64,000 bases of DNA from an uncultured Acidimicrobiales bacterium (GTDB lineage Bacteria > Actinomycetota > Acidimicrobiia > Acidimicrobiales > Bin134), in the NCBI GenBank assembly GCA_951813555.1, contig OX638344.1:1612001-1676000 (forward strand). The letters are read 5' to 3'. Made by a program: the position numbers and the translations under genes. The notes beneath the pieces were generated by a model, which was not told the origin of the DNA, searched no databases, and was given only the letters and a program-made list of their open reading frames with translations. Below, piece by piece: positions 36,739 to 45,853 of this stretch (its first letter is position 1; every line of letters begins with the position of its first letter).

Positions 36739-37209
36739 ATGGCCGAGCTTCATCCGGTGTGTGCGCCCCTGGCGTTCCTGTTAGGAACGTGGCGGGGTGC
36801 CGGCACGGGGGTGTACCCCACCATTGAGGACTTCTCGTATGTCGAGGAGGCATCCTTCGCCCATGTGGGCAAGCCGTTCGTGGCTTATTCGCAGAAGACC
36901 AGGGACGCCGTTACTGGCTTGCCCCTGCACGCTGAGGCCGGGTATCTGCGCCCCCAGGGCGATGGTCGGGTCGAGCTGGTGCTGGTGCAGCCATCGGGAA
37001 TCGTCGAGCTGTTGGAAGGGAAGGTGGAAGGCTGCGCCGTGCAGCTGGCGTCGACTGCGGTGCTGGGCACTGCTTCGGCCAAGCCGGTGACCGCCACCGA
37101 GCGGCGCTTCTGGTTGGACGGCGAGATATTGCGTTCCTCTGTGGCCATGGCTGCTGTGGGACGGGAACTCCAACACCATGTGGTCTCTGAGATGCATCGG
37201 CTGTCATGA
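36739..37209 (+). CDS. Nitrobindin-like heme-binding beta-barrel protein
   Basis: A 156-residue protein of the FABP-like/nitrobindin family, thought to bind ferric heme and isomerise peroxynitrite. The N-terminal PLAFLLGTWRGAGTGVYPTI is the family signature, with FSYVEEASFAHVGKPFVAY following. A His pair near the C-terminus (LQHHVVSEMHRL) is placed like the heme-ligating His. It overlaps fdhD by 4 nt, so both are translated together. Confidence 0.85.
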   Translation: MAELHPVCAPLAFLLGTWRGAGTGVYPTIEDFSYVEEASFAHVGKPFVAYSQKTRDAVTGLPLHAEAGYLRPQGDGRVELVLVQPSGIVELLEGKVEGCAVQLASTAVLGTASAKPVTATERRFWLDGEILRSSVAMAAVGRELQHHVVSEMHRLS

Positions 37210-38000
37210 CCCGAGGGCGCTCCGAGCGGGTGCTGGTGCGCCACTGGGACGGGAGCGAGGAGCACCGGCGCCCCGACGACCTGGTGGTGGAGGAGCCGCT
37301 CACTATCGAGTTCGACGCGGTGACCGTGACCACCACCATGCGCACTCCCGGCCACGACTTCGAGCTGGCCGCGGGCTTCTGCTTCACCGAGGGGCTTCTG
37401 GGCGACGCCTCGGTGACCTCCATTCGCTACTGCGCCAACGAGCCGGCTGCTGACACCGAGTACAACCTGGTGACTGTGGAGACCGACGGCGCGCCGGTGG
37501 CCACCCCCCGCTTGGGGCTCACCACCTCGGCCTGCGGGCTATGCGGTGCTGAGAGCATCGAGGCGCTGTGGGAGCGGCTGAGCCCACTGCCGCCCAGCGA
37601 CATGCTCATTTCTGCCGACGTCTTGGCTGGAGTCCCCGAACGGGTACGGGCCTTTCAAGATCTGTTCGGCACCACAGGCGGGGTCCACGCCGCGGCCGCC
37701 TTCGGTCCCGGTGGCGAGCCCACCGTGGTGCGAGAGGACATCGGCCGCCACAACGCGGTGGACAAGGTGGTGGGCCGGATGCTGCTCGACGGCGACCTGC
37801 CTGCCCGCGGCCAAGGCCTGTTCGTGAGCGGCCGGGCGTCGTTCGAGATGGTGCAGAAGGCATGGGCGGCAGGGTTCGAGGTGCTGGTGGCAGTAAGCGC
37901 CCCCTCCGCGTTGGCGGTGGAAACGGCCGCCGCCGCCGGCTTGTGCCTGGCCGGGTTCGTCCGCGACGGCCAACTCAACTTCTACTCCCCGTCTGCATAA
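37206..38000 (+). CDS. fdhD: Formate dehydrogenase accessory sulfurtransferase FdhD
   Basis: Delivers sulfur to the molybdenum cofactor for formate dehydrogenase activation. The 264-residue protein contains the catalytic cysteine loop SACGLCGAESIE around residue 108, FCFTEGLL, GGVHAAAAF, REDIGRHNAVDKVVG and SGRASFEMVQKA, all conserved. No formate dehydrogenase structural gene is in the window. Formate dehydrogenases are often selenoproteins, relevant to the UGA-containing gene at 57456. Confidence 0.93.
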   Translation: MTRGRSERVLVRHWDGSEEHRRPDDLVVEEPLTIEFDAVTVTTTMRTPGHDFELAAGFCFTEGLLGDASVTSIRYCANEPAADTEYNLVTVETDGAPVATPRLGLTTSACGLCGAESIEALWERLSPLPPSDMLISADVLAGVPERVRAFQDLFGTTGGVHAAAAFGPGGEPTVVREDIGRHNAVDKVVGRMLLDGDLPARGQGLFVSGRASFEMVQKAWAAGFEVLVAVSAPSALAVETAAAAGLCLAGFVRDGQLNFYSPSA

Positions 38001-38011
38001 GAATCCTGGCC

Positions 38012-39649
38012 ATGCGCCCGCTGCCCAAGCTCACTCCCGAAAACGAGTTCTTCTGGACGGCCGGGGCCGACGGGGCGCTCCGATTCCAGTACTGCGGGGC
38101 CTGCGACCGCTATCTCCATCCCCCTGGTGTGGTGTGCTCCGGTTGCGGGGGGTCGCCCGAGGTGAGGGACGTGTCGGGGCGGGCCGCGGTGGTGGGGGTC
38201 ACCGTCAACCACCAGCCCTGGCTGCCCGACATGGAGGTTCCCTACGTGATCGGGCTGGTGGCCATCGAGGAGGACCCCTTGGTGCGGCTCACCACCCTCA
38301 TCGTCGACGCCGAGCCCGACGACGTGGTCATCGGTCTGCCCGTGTCGGTGCGCTTCGAGCAGCACAAGGATGTGTGGCTGCCGGTATTCGCCCCCACCGG
38401 TGAGCCGGTCTCTGAGGCGGCCGAATACCCTGAGCCCACCCCGGCGCCGGTACGGCCCATGCCCACGCTGGAGAAGTTCGAGTCGAAAGTGGCCATAACC
38501 GGGATCGGCTTGTCGGAGGTGGGTCGCCGGTTGGGCCGCAACCCCATGAGCCTGGCGGTGGACGCCTGCCGGGCCGCGGTGGCCGATGCCGGGCTGGCCA
38601 TGGACGACATCGACGGCCTGTCCACCTATCCGGGCGGCGGTGCCAAGGGCGGCGGCCATTCCGAGGGTGGCATCTACCCGGTGGCCGATGCGTTGGGCAT
38701 CGCTCCTACGTGGTTTTGTGGGACTGGGGAGACTCCGGGCCAAAGCGGTGCGGTGGTCAACGCCATGATGGCCGTGGCGGCGGGGCTATGTCGTCATGTG
38801 CTGTGCTTCCGCACCCTCTGGGAGACCACGTCGATCGCTTGGGGCAATCGCCAGAACACCGGCGTGGGCGGCGGAGCCCGGGTCTCAGGCGAGATGGAAT
38901 GGCGGCTGCCCTTTGGGGCTATGTCGGCGGGCAACTGGATCGCGCTCATGGCCAGCCACTATTTCCACCGCTATGGCGCGAGCCGAGAGCAGTTGGGGTG
39001 GATCCCGGTGACCGAGCGGGCCGGCGCGGCCCACAACCCGGTGGCCATCTACCAAGAGCCCATGACCATCGACGACTACTTGGACGCCCGGATGATCACC
39101 ACCCCGTTCGGCCTGTTCGACTGCGACGTGCCCTGCGATGGTTCCACGGCTCTGGTGGTATCGGCTCTGGATTGCGCCTACGACGGGCCCCATCAACCGG
39201 TGCGGGTGGAGGCGGTGGGCACGCAGATGGCCGAGCGGATGTCGTGGGACCAGGGGACGCTGCTGCACGAGCCCATGGTGGACGGCCCCTCGGCCCATCT
39301 GTGGAGCCGCACAAACCTCAAGCCAGCCGATGTGGATGTGGCTCTGCTGTACGACGGGTTCAGTTTCAACGCCCTGTCATGGCTGGAAGGACTGGGGTTC
39401 TGTGGCAAAGGAGATGGTGCCGCGTTCGTGGAAGGCGGCACCCGCATCGCCCGCGACGGCGAGATCCCGCTCAATCCCCACGGAGGCCAGCTCTCGGCCG
39501 GCCGGCTGCACGGCTACGGGTTCCTGCACGAGGCGGTGACCCAGCTCCGGGGCCACGGCGGCGGAAGGCAAGTGGACGACGCCGAGGTGGCGGTGGTCAG
39601 CACCGGCGGCGGCCATCCCGGCGGGACCTTCCTCTTCGTCGGGGGATGA
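38012..39649 (+). CDS. Fusion of DUF35 OB-fold protein and thiolase-like (Ltp2/SCP-x type) protein
   Basis: The 545-residue protein begins with a zinc ribbon, CGACDRYLHPPGVVCSGCGG, and an OB fold of the DUF35 type (residues about 1 to 145). A Pro-rich hinge follows, then a thiolase-fold domain from about 155 (VAITGIGLSEVGRRLG). The thiolase part has no active-site Cys where a thiolase needs it (the region reads GTGETPGQSGAVVNAMMA). It does have the LLYDGFSFNALSWLEGLGF block of Ltp2-type retro-aldolases. In steroid side-chain degradation such a pair (ChsH2-C/Ltp2) are separate proteins; here they are one chain. Substrate is likely an acyl-CoA. The ATG at 38012 is chosen because it begins the conserved domain, 11 bp after fdhD. 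Confidence 0.85.
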   Translation: MRPLPKLTPENEFFWTAGADGALRFQYCGACDRYLHPPGVVCSGCGGSPEVRDVSGRAAVVGVTVNHQPWLPDMEVPYVIGLVAIEEDPLVRLTTLIVDAEPDDVVIGLPVSVRFEQHKDVWLPVFAPTGEPVSEAAEYPEPTPAPVRPMPTLEKFESKVAITGIGLSEVGRRLGRNPMSLAVDACRAAVADAGLAMDDIDGLSTYPGGGAKGGGHSEGGIYPVADALGIAPTWFCGTGETPGQSGAVVNAMMAVAAGLCRHVLCFRTLWETTSIAWGNRQNTGVGGGARVSGEMEWRLPFGAMSAGNWIALMASHYFHRYGASREQLGWIPVTERAGAAHNPVAIYQEPMTIDDYLDARMITTPFGLFDCDVPCDGSTALVVSALDCAYDGPHQPVRVEAVGTQMAERMSWDQGTLLHEPMVDGPSAHLWSRTNLKPADVDVALLYDGFSFNALSWLEGLGFCGKGDGAAFVEGGTRIARDGEIPLNPHGGQLSAGRLHGYGFLHEAVTQLRGHGGGRQVDDAEVAVVSTGGGHPGGTFLFVGG

Positions 39650-39671
39650 GCCGGTCTGCTAGAAGTGGGCT

Positions 39672-39971
39672 ATGGCTGCTTACATCATCGTCAACTATCA
39701 GGTCGACAACCCCGAGCTGTACGGGGAGTACATGCAGGGTGCCGCTGGCGCCCTGGGCATCGGCGACGGCGCCGAACTGGTCGCATTCGACACTGAGTCA
39801 GAGGTCGTCGAAGGCGACACCGCCGGACACCAGACTGTAGTGATCAAGTTCGACTCCAAGGAGAAGGCCCGCGAGGTGTGGGAATCCGACGCTTACACCG
39901 CAGTGGTCGGCAAGCGCCACGACGCCACCAGCCGTCATTTCGCCGTGCTGGTGAACGGTTTCGGCGACTGA
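39672..39971 (+). CDS. DUF1330 dimeric alpha/beta-barrel protein
   Basis: A 99-residue protein. MAAYIIVNYQVDNPELYGEYM begins the ferredoxin-like fold, and VVIKFDSKEKAREVWESDAY matches the DUF1330 core. The function of the family is unknown. It sits 22 bp after the thiolase fusion and may belong to the same transcript. Confidence 0.85.
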   Translation: MAAYIIVNYQVDNPELYGEYMQGAAGALGIGDGAELVAFDTESEVVEGDTAGHQTVVIKFDSKEKAREVWESDAYTAVVGKRHDATSRHFAVLVNGFGD

Positions 39972-39989
39972 CCATGCACGGGTAAGGGG

Positions 39990-41258
39990 ATGCAACGCCG
40001 GGGCAACGGGCCTGTCGCCCTCGTTCTTGTCCTCGGGCTGTTGGCGGCTGCCTGCGGCAGCAGCCCTGGCAGCTCGAGAGAAGAGATTGCCACGGTTGAA
40101 CCAACAGGGGTGTCGCAGCCCGACGATGCGGCGGACTTCTGGACCGAAGCTCCTGAGCTGGTGATCGGCACGGTGCTGCCGGAAACCGGAGCGCTCAGCT
40201 ATCTGCATCTGCCTGAGATTTCCGGTGTGAAGCTGGCGGTGGAGGACATCCAGGCCGCGGGCGGCAAGGTGAGGATCCTGGAGGGCGATTCGGGCACCGA
40301 CCCCGATATCGCCGTGGAGACGGTAAATCGTCTGCTGGGGGAAGGCGCCCAGGTAATCGTGGGAGCAGCCGCCTCCGGAGTCTCGCAGTCGATCATCCAG
40401 ACCCTGTATGAGACCCAGATAGTCCAGTGTGCGGCATCGAACACGTCGCCGTCTTTCAGCACCCAGGAGAACGCCGAGTACTACTTCCGAACCGTGGTCA
40501 CTGCGGAGGCCGACGCACCGGTCATGGCCAACAACATGGCCCGGGGCGGAGGGACCAATGTGGCCATCTTGGCCCGGTCCGACGACTGGGGGAGGTCGTT
40601 GTCGGTTCTGCTGGAAGCAAGCCTGCAAGAACTGGGTATCGCGTCCGAGATCGTGCCGTTCTCCCAGGACGCCCCCAGCTTTGACGACATTGCCCAGTCG
40701 GTGCATCAGATGGGCGCCGACACAGTGGCGGTCCTTGCTTTTGCCGAAGGGGCCCAGATCCTTCGCAGCTTGTTGGAGATCAATGTGCCGCCTAGCGCCA
40801 TCCACGCCGGAGCGGGCATGTTCGACCTCGAGCTGCCCTCACTGGTGAGTCCCGGCAATCCGGCGGACTTGGACGGGCTCACCGTCTACGGCGCATCGGG
40901 CGGGGACGAGTTCAACGAGAGGCTGTCGGAGACCGTTGGCGGGAACATCATCTTCGGCGGGCAGGCCTACGACTGCGTGATGGTGCTGGCGTTGGCCACC
41001 CTGGCCGCGGGCACCCATAACGGGCCTGAGCTGATCGCAGTGGTTCCCGACGTCACCCGCGGGGGCCAAAAGTGCACGACATACAGAGAGTGCGCCGCTC
41101 TGCTGGCCGACGGGGTGGACATCGACTACGACGGCGCCTCCGGTCCTGTGGAGCTCGATGATGTGGGCGACACAACGGTTGGGCGCTACGCCGTGGCCAA
41201 TGTGCGCGGCGGCACCCTCGAGGTGGTCAAGATCGAGGATGTCGTCCTTGGGCCGTAG
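39990..41258 (+). CDS. Branched-chain-amino-acid-type ABC transporter binding lipoprotein
   Basis: A 422-residue type I periplasmic binding protein anchored by lipid. The lipobox is LLAAAC (Cys22). The binding domain starts ELVIGTVLPETGALSYL, with VKLAVEDIQAAGGKVRI, DSGTDPDIAVETVNRLLGEG, and VIVGAAASGVSQSIIQTLYE matching the LivJ group. The ligand may be an amino acid, urea or another small molecule. A close paralog with a frameshift lies at 41992, and the matching permease and ATPase genes are livHMGF at 45962-49900. hemQ lies between the two binding proteins. Confidence 0.87.
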   Translation: MQRRGNGPVALVLVLGLLAAACGSSPGSSREEIATVEPTGVSQPDDAADFWTEAPELVIGTVLPETGALSYLHLPEISGVKLAVEDIQAAGGKVRILEGDSGTDPDIAVETVNRLLGEGAQVIVGAAASGVSQSIIQTLYETQIVQCAASNTSPSFSTQENAEYYFRTVVTAEADAPVMANNMARGGGTNVAILARSDDWGRSLSVLLEASLQELGIASEIVPFSQDAPSFDDIAQSVHQMGADTVAVLAFAEGAQILRSLLEINVPPSAIHAGAGMFDLELPSLVSPGNPADLDGLTVYGASGGDEFNERLSETVGGNIIFGGQAYDCVMVLALATLAAGTHNGPELIAVVPDVTRGGQKCTTYRECAALLADGVDIDYDGASGPVELDDVGDTTVGRYAVANVRGGTLEVVKIEDVVLGP

Positions 41259-41269
41259 TATCAGCGGTG

Positions 41270-41968
41270 ATGAGCGACTTGGATAGCGACGCGGCAGGAC
41301 CGGTCGAGCCGTCGATCGGCATCGGCGTTCTGCACCTCTTTGGCAACCTCGGGCCGACGGCGGATCCTGATGCCATTAGCACTGCGGTCAAAGAGGCCGA
41401 ATCCCAGGGCGTGCAAGTCGTGGTGGTGGCCGTGCTCGGCCACAAGGCCGACATAGGGTTTATGGCGCTGCACCGCGATCTATGGCGTCTGCGGGACTTT
41501 CAGACCACAGTGCAGCAGAGCGGGATCGACATTGTGGACTCCTACGTGTCGCTCACCGAGCTGTCGGAGTACGCCGCCGGGCTGCCGGAGGAGACCAAGC
41601 AGGCCCGTCTGTATCCCCAGCTCCCTCCCGAGGGCAAGACGGCGTGGTGCTTCTACCCCATGTCGAAGCGCCGCAACCCCGACCAGAACTGGTACGAGCT
41701 GCCCTTCGAGCAGCGCCGGGAGCTCATGTACGAGCACGGGGCCACGGGCCGCAAGTTCGCCGGGCGAGTGTTGCAGCTGATAACCGGCTCCACCGGTATC
41801 GACGACTACGAATGGGGGGTGACTCTGTTCTGCGTCCACCCCGACGATCTCAAAGAAGTGGTGTACACCATGCGCTACGACGTGGCATCAGCTCGCTATG
41901 CCGAGTTCGGTCCCTTCTACACCGGCATGGTGGCTTCGATCGACACGGTTCTTGGTCGGCTGCTGTAG
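41270..41968 (+). CDS. hemQ: Coproheme decarboxylase HemQ (ChdC)
   Basis: Converts coproheme III to heme b by oxidative decarboxylation, the last step of the coproporphyrin-dependent route of Gram-positives. The 232-residue protein has GFMALHRDLWRLRDFQ, CFYPMSKRR with the active Tyr (about residue 127), NWYELPFEQRRELMYEHGATGR with the heme-ligating His (about 154), and the DDYEWGVTLFCVHPDDLKE end domain. I use the ATG at 41270; GTG at 41267 is in frame too. hemB is at 26640, but the other heme genes are not in the window. It sits between two binding-protein genes with no obvious functional link. Confidence 0.92.
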   Translation: MSDLDSDAAGPVEPSIGIGVLHLFGNLGPTADPDAISTAVKEAESQGVQVVVVAVLGHKADIGFMALHRDLWRLRDFQTTVQQSGIDIVDSYVSLTELSEYAAGLPEETKQARLYPQLPPEGKTAWCFYPMSKRRNPDQNWYELPFEQRRELMYEHGATGRKFAGRVLQLITGSTGIDDYEWGVTLFCVHPDDLKEVVYTMRYDVASARYAEFGPFYTGMVASIDTVLGRLL

Positions 41969-41991
41969 CTCAACGTGATTGGCTTCTTGCT

Positions 41992-43244
41992 ATGAGGAAG
42001 AGGCGATTGTTCTGGGCCGCAGCGCTGATCACGCTGATGGCCGCGGGGTGCGGCAACGACGACGGCGGCGATGTCGGCCAACCGGTGGAGCCGGTGGAGG
42101 CAGCGGAACCGGAGGAATCGAGGTTAGGAGATTTTGAGCTGGTCATTGGCTCGGTCATGCCCGAAACTGGGTCGCTGGCATTCCTCGGCACGCCGATGAT
42201 CGTGAGTGTCGATCTAGCCGTCCAGGACATCCAGGCCGCGGGGGCAATGTACGGCTGCTGACTGGGGATACTGCCACCGACCCCGACGTGGCCCCCGAGA
42301 CGGTCAACCGTCTGCTGGGCGAAGGGGCTCATGTGATCGTGGGCGCAGCCGCATCGGGGGTGTCGCAATCGTTCATCCAAACGCTCTACGACGCCCAGAT
42401 CCCCCAATGTTCTCCATCCAATACGTCACCCTCATTCTCGACGCAGGAGAACGCGGCCTACTACTTCCGGACGGTGGCCCCCGATCAAGCGGTGGCGCTG
42501 ATTCTGGCCGACATGGTCGCCAGCGATGGTGCCACCAACGTGGCAATGCCGACCCGAGCCGATGACTGGGGCAACGCTCTGGCCGGGCTGATGGCGGAGA
42601 ACTTCGACGAGTTGGGAGTGGGGTACCGGATCCTCTCCTATGACGAGGACGCCACCGGCTTCGATCCCACCATTTCCGCGGTTGAGGACATGGGAGCAGA
42701 TGCAGTTGTGCTCATCACCTTTGCCGAGGGCACGCAGATCATCCGGGGCTTGCTCGAAGCCGGGGTGCCACCGAGCGCCATGTACGGCAGCGACGGCATC
42801 TATGACCGGGGTCTGAACGAATTGGTGGATCCAACGAACCCCAATGTGCTCGACGGATTCAAGGCCATTGCCGCTGGCGGAAGCGATGAGTACAGTCTCC
42901 GCCTTGGTGCCCTCACCGGTGGCGATGTGGCTTACGGGGGCCAGGCCTACGACTGCGTGATGGTGATGGCGCTGGCTGCATTGGCTGCGGGGACCACCAG
43001 CGGTCCGGCAATCGTCGGGCAAGTCCACGCGGTGACCAGCGGCGGGCAGAAGTGCTTCGACAATGCCGAGTGCGCCGGTCTGATCGCTGACGGCGTCGAC
43101 ATCGACTACGAAGGCGCTTCCGGGCCGCTTGAACTCGACGTCGGCGGCGATCCGGGCTTCGGCCGCTATCTCATCGCCGAGTACATCGACGGCGATCTGA
43201 CCGTGATTTCCAGCCGGGATGCCGACCTGGCCGAGCTGGGCTGA
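41992..43244 (+). pseudogene. Second LivJ-type binding lipoprotein, disrupted by a one-base frameshift
   Basis: The frame from ATG 41992 has a lipoprotein signal (LITLMAAGC) and the LivJ start LGDFELVIGSVMPETGSLAF, but ends at a TGA (42259-42261) after DIQAAG. The continuation, ETVNRLLGEGAHVIVGAAAS onward to 43244, is in another frame. The paralog at 39990 reads without a break over the same region. One extra G in the run GCGGGGGCA at about 42235-42243 would restore GGNVRLLTGDTATDPD, so the break is a one-base deletion or a sequencing error in a G run. Product if intact: about 417 residues. Confidence 0.85.
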
Positions 43245-43271
43245 GTTCGGGCCCACCCGGCCCGAACTCAG
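43241..43271. terminator. Strong bidirectional hairpin between converging genes
   Basis: CTGAGTTCGGGCC (43241-43253) and GGCCCGAACTCAG (43259-43271) form a perfect 13-bp stem with a 5-nt loop. The stem includes the TGA stop of the binding-protein gene. The ammonium transporter converges from the other side. There is no T tract, as is common in high-GC actinobacteria, so it is probably a terminator for both genes. Confidence 0.65.
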
Positions 43272-43292
43272 CCCCCGGGCTGCGGCCTGTCC

Positions 43293-44489
43293 CTAGTTGT
43301 TGTAGGCCGTCTCGGCGTGGAGCGATTGGTCGAGGCCAACGCTCTCGTCTTCTGCTGAGGCCCGGATCCCCATGGTGCGATGGAGCACCCAGGTAATGAT
43401 GTAGGTGGCCACGAAGCTGTAGGCCATCACCGCCAGGATGGAGATGATCTGGTTGCGCAGCAGCTCGCCGCCACCGAAGAAGACGCCGTCGATGAAGTCG
43501 GCCCCTTCGATGGCCCCGGAGTCAGCGAAGAACCCGATCAGCACTCCACCGATAATCCCGCCGAACATGTGGATGCCCACCACGTCGAGGCTGTCGTCGT
43601 ACTGATAGCGCAGCTTGAGTCCGATAGCCAAAAAGCACAGCACGCCGGCGGCGGCGCCGATCACGATGGACGACATCGCCCCCACGAAGCCGGCCGCCGG
43701 GGTGATGGCCACCAGGGCGGCAACAATGCCCGAGGCCATGCCCAGTGCGGTGGGCTTGCCGTCTTTGATGGTCTCGGCCAGCATCCACGAGCACAGCCCG
43801 GCGGCCGCGGCCAAGAACGTGGTCAAAAAGGCGTGGGAGGCCGTGATGTCGGAGGCCAGCGCCGAGCCGGCGTTGAATCCGAACCAGCCGAACCACAGGA
43901 TCCCTGCCCCCAGCAGCACGAGGGGCAGATTGTGGGGGAAGTCCACATCGCGGGGCCAGCCCTTGCGGGGTCCGAGTATCAGCACAACGGCCAGGGCCGC
44001 GGCGCCGGCGTTGATGTGGATGGCGGTGCCGCCGGCGAAGTCGAGGGCCGGCAGCTGGAAGATCCAGCCTTCGCCGCCGTAGATCCAATAGACCACCGGC
44101 GAATACACCAAAAACGACCAGACGGGAACGAAGATGGCCCAGGCGGAGAACTTCATGCGCCCGGCCACCGCGCCGGAGATGAGCGCAGGGGTGATGGCCG
44201 CAAAGGTCATGCCGAACACGAATTCTCGCTTGCCCACCATGTCGTCCACGCCGTTGAGCCAGAAAGCGTCGAAATCTCCGAACAGCGGGAAGCTCCAGTC
44301 TCCGGAGGCGAATCCGTAGCCGGCCACTGCCCACAGTATGGGGACGATGCCCAGGCAGTAGAGGTTCATGTTCATCATGTTGAGCACGTTCTTCGTGCCG
44401 ACCATGCCCCCGTAGAACAGGGCCAGGCCTGGCACCATGAACAGCACGAGTGCGGCACATATGAGTACCCATGCGGTATCAGCGTCCAT
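43293..44489 (-). CDS. amt: Ammonium transporter Amt
   Basis: A trimeric membrane channel for ammonia or ammonium. The 398-residue protein begins DTAWVLICAALVLFMVPGLALFYGGMVGTKNVLNMM, the classic Amt start, and has AIHINAGAAALAVVLILGPR with the pore His, and GIHMFGGIIGGVLIG with the second one. The C-terminal tail follows the transmembrane region. I prefer the ATG at 44489, 14 residues inside the longest frame, since a GGGGAG site precedes it. No glnK gene adjoins it, but the PII uridylyltransferase glnD is 5.5 kb away. Confidence 0.93.
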   Translation of the reverse strand: MDADTAWVLICAALVLFMVPGLALFYGGMVGTKNVLNMMNMNLYCLGIVPILWAVAGYGFASGDWSFPLFGDFDAFWLNGVDDMVGKREFVFGMTFAAITPALISGAVAGRMKFSAWAIFVPVWSFLVYSPVVYWIYGGEGWIFQLPALDFAGGTAIHINAGAAALAVVLILGPRKGWPRDVDFPHNLPLVLLGAGILWFGWFGFNAGSALASDITASHAFLTTFLAAAAGLCSWMLAETIKDGKPTALGMASGIVAALVAITPAAGFVGAMSSIVIGAAAGVLCFLAIGLKLRYQYDDSLDVVGIHMFGGIIGGVLIGFFADSGAIEGADFIDGVFFGGGELLRNQIISILAVMAYSFVATYIITWVLHRTMGIRASAEDESVGLDQSLHAETAYNN

Positions 44490-44582
44490 CACTACTCCCC
44501 TTGAATTGACGACTATTCCGCCTGTTGGCACCGTCAGTATGTCAGGTTTGGCCTGTCGGGCTTCGAACCGCCCTGATCCCCG

Positions 44583-45044
44583 TCATCCGTGGCGTCGACG
44601 GTGTACAAAAGCCTTGGCCGCCCCCCAAGTCAGACCAGGAGTTTGCAGGTCGGGGTGGATGTCGCCGAATGACGCTGGGGTCAGGTCGTAGATGTCGTCA
44701 GGGAATCGGTCGATGGCGAAGTCGTCCCGCTCCGCCGGTCCTGCGCCGACAGCCCGCAGCACCTCGGTGGGAAAGCGTACCGCCTGTCGCAAGAGGGCCA
44801 GGGGGTTCTCTCGCTGGTCGTCTATGTCGGCGGCAAGCAGCCGGGCCACCTCGCCCCCGATCTCAGCCGCCGCGGCCGATCCGGCGGCCTCGGCCGCTTC
44901 TCGGATCTCTGGGCTCATCTCCAAAACCCGGCGCTCCACTGCCGACATCACCCATTCGGGCAGGGCTTGTCGGACGCCCTCCGACAGCACACGGCCGGAT
45001 TCGGCAAGCCGCTGCTCTGCGGCCCGCAGCTCGGCGTTGGTCAA
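44583..45044 (-). CDS. Conserved hypothetical protein
   Basis: I do not recognise the family of this 153-residue protein. It is predicted mostly helical in the first 100 residues (MTNAELRAAEQRLAESGRVL, then PEIREAAEAAGSAAAAEIGG) with an acidic-to-hydrophobic end that contains DDFAIDRFPDDIYDLTPASF. No membrane helix or catalytic motif is visible. It overlaps larE by 4 nt, so it is coupled to it; a role linked to larE is only a guess from position. Confidence 0.6.
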   Translation of the reverse strand: MTNAELRAAEQRLAESGRVLSEGVRQALPEWVMSAVERRVLEMSPEIREAAEAAGSAAAAEIGGEVARLLAADIDDQRENPLALLRQAVRFPTEVLRAVGAGPAERDDFAIDRFPDDIYDLTPASFGDIHPDLQTPGLTWGAAKAFVHRRRHG

Positions 45045-45853
45045 GGGAGTGGAGCCGTCGGGCCGAGACCCAGGGCGGAGTTCAGATTGCCGGAGCGGAG
45101 GCCTTCCAAATCCAGCGTGGCGTACCGGTAACCGGCCTGACGCACCGCCTCGACCACCGCGGTCCTCTGGGCCACCACGTCGGCCAGGTGCTCATCGGGC
45201 ACTTCGATGCGGGCAACTTCCCCGTAATGACGCACCCGCAGCTCGGCGAAGCCCAGTTGCCGCAGGGCGGCCTCGGCGTCGCCCACTGAGGCCAGCGCCC
45301 CCACCGTCACCGGTGTGCCGTAGGGGATCCTGGAGGCCAAGCAGGGGGCTGCGGGCTTATTCCAAGTGCGCAGTCCCAGCCGCTGCGACCACTGCCGCAC
45401 ATCGGCTTTGGAGAATTCGGCGTCCAGCAAGGGGAAAACCGCGCCCCGCTCTGCTGCCGCCCGCTGGCCGGGGCGGTGGTCGACCAGATCATCAGTGTTC
45501 ACTCCCAGTGCCACCGTCGATGACGTGGCCTCAGCCAGTGGGGCCATCGCCTCCATCAATGCGTCCTTGCACCAATAGCACCGGTCGCCGTTGTTGGCCA
45601 CATAGGCGGCCCGCTCCATCTCGACGGTATGCACTTCGGTCCACCGCAGACCCCACTCGGCGGCCAGCGAAGCGCAGTCCTCGCGCTCAGCTTCAGCCAA
45701 TGACGGCGATACTGCGGTGACCGCGTGGGCCCTGTCGCCCAGCACATCGTGGGCCACCCAGGCCAAGAAGGAGGAATCGACGCCGCCGCTGAAGGCCACC
45801 ATCACGTTGCCGAACTCAGCCAGGTTGCTCCGAAGCCGTTCCCAGTCGCCCAC
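45041..45853 (-). CDS. larE: ATP-dependent sacrificial sulfur transferase LarE
   Basis: LarE inserts sulfur into the nickel-pincer nucleotide of lactate racemase and related enzymes. The 270-residue PP-loop protein has VAFSGGVDSSFLAW (residues about 18 to 31), NTDDLVDHRPGQRAA, and KPAAPCLASRIPYG. Besides the Cys in PCLAS, two more appear in RCYWCKDAL (about residues 91 and 94). This CxxC plus one C layout is the pattern I recall for LarE proteins that hold a [4Fe-4S] cluster and use a non-sacrificial route. larB and larC are not in the window. Confidence 0.88.
   Translation of the reverse strand: MGDWERLRSNLAEFGNVMVAFSGGVDSSFLAWVAHDVLGDRAHAVTAVSPSLAEAEREDCASLAAEWGLRWTEVHTVEMERAAYVANNGDRCYWCKDALMEAMAPLAEATSSTVALGVNTDDLVDHRPGQRAAAERGAVFPLLDAEFSKADVRQWSQRLGLRTWNKPAAPCLASRIPYGTPVTVGALASVGDAEAALRQLGFAELRVRHYGEVARIEVPDEHLADVVAQRTAVVEAVRQAGYRYATLDLEGLRSGNLNSALGLGPTAPLP

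Noticed and set aside
43380..44504. A 374-codon plus-strand frame opposite amt
   Set aside because: Composed of His/Gly/Glu-rich codons typical of antisense frames; amt on the minus strand has the full family signature.
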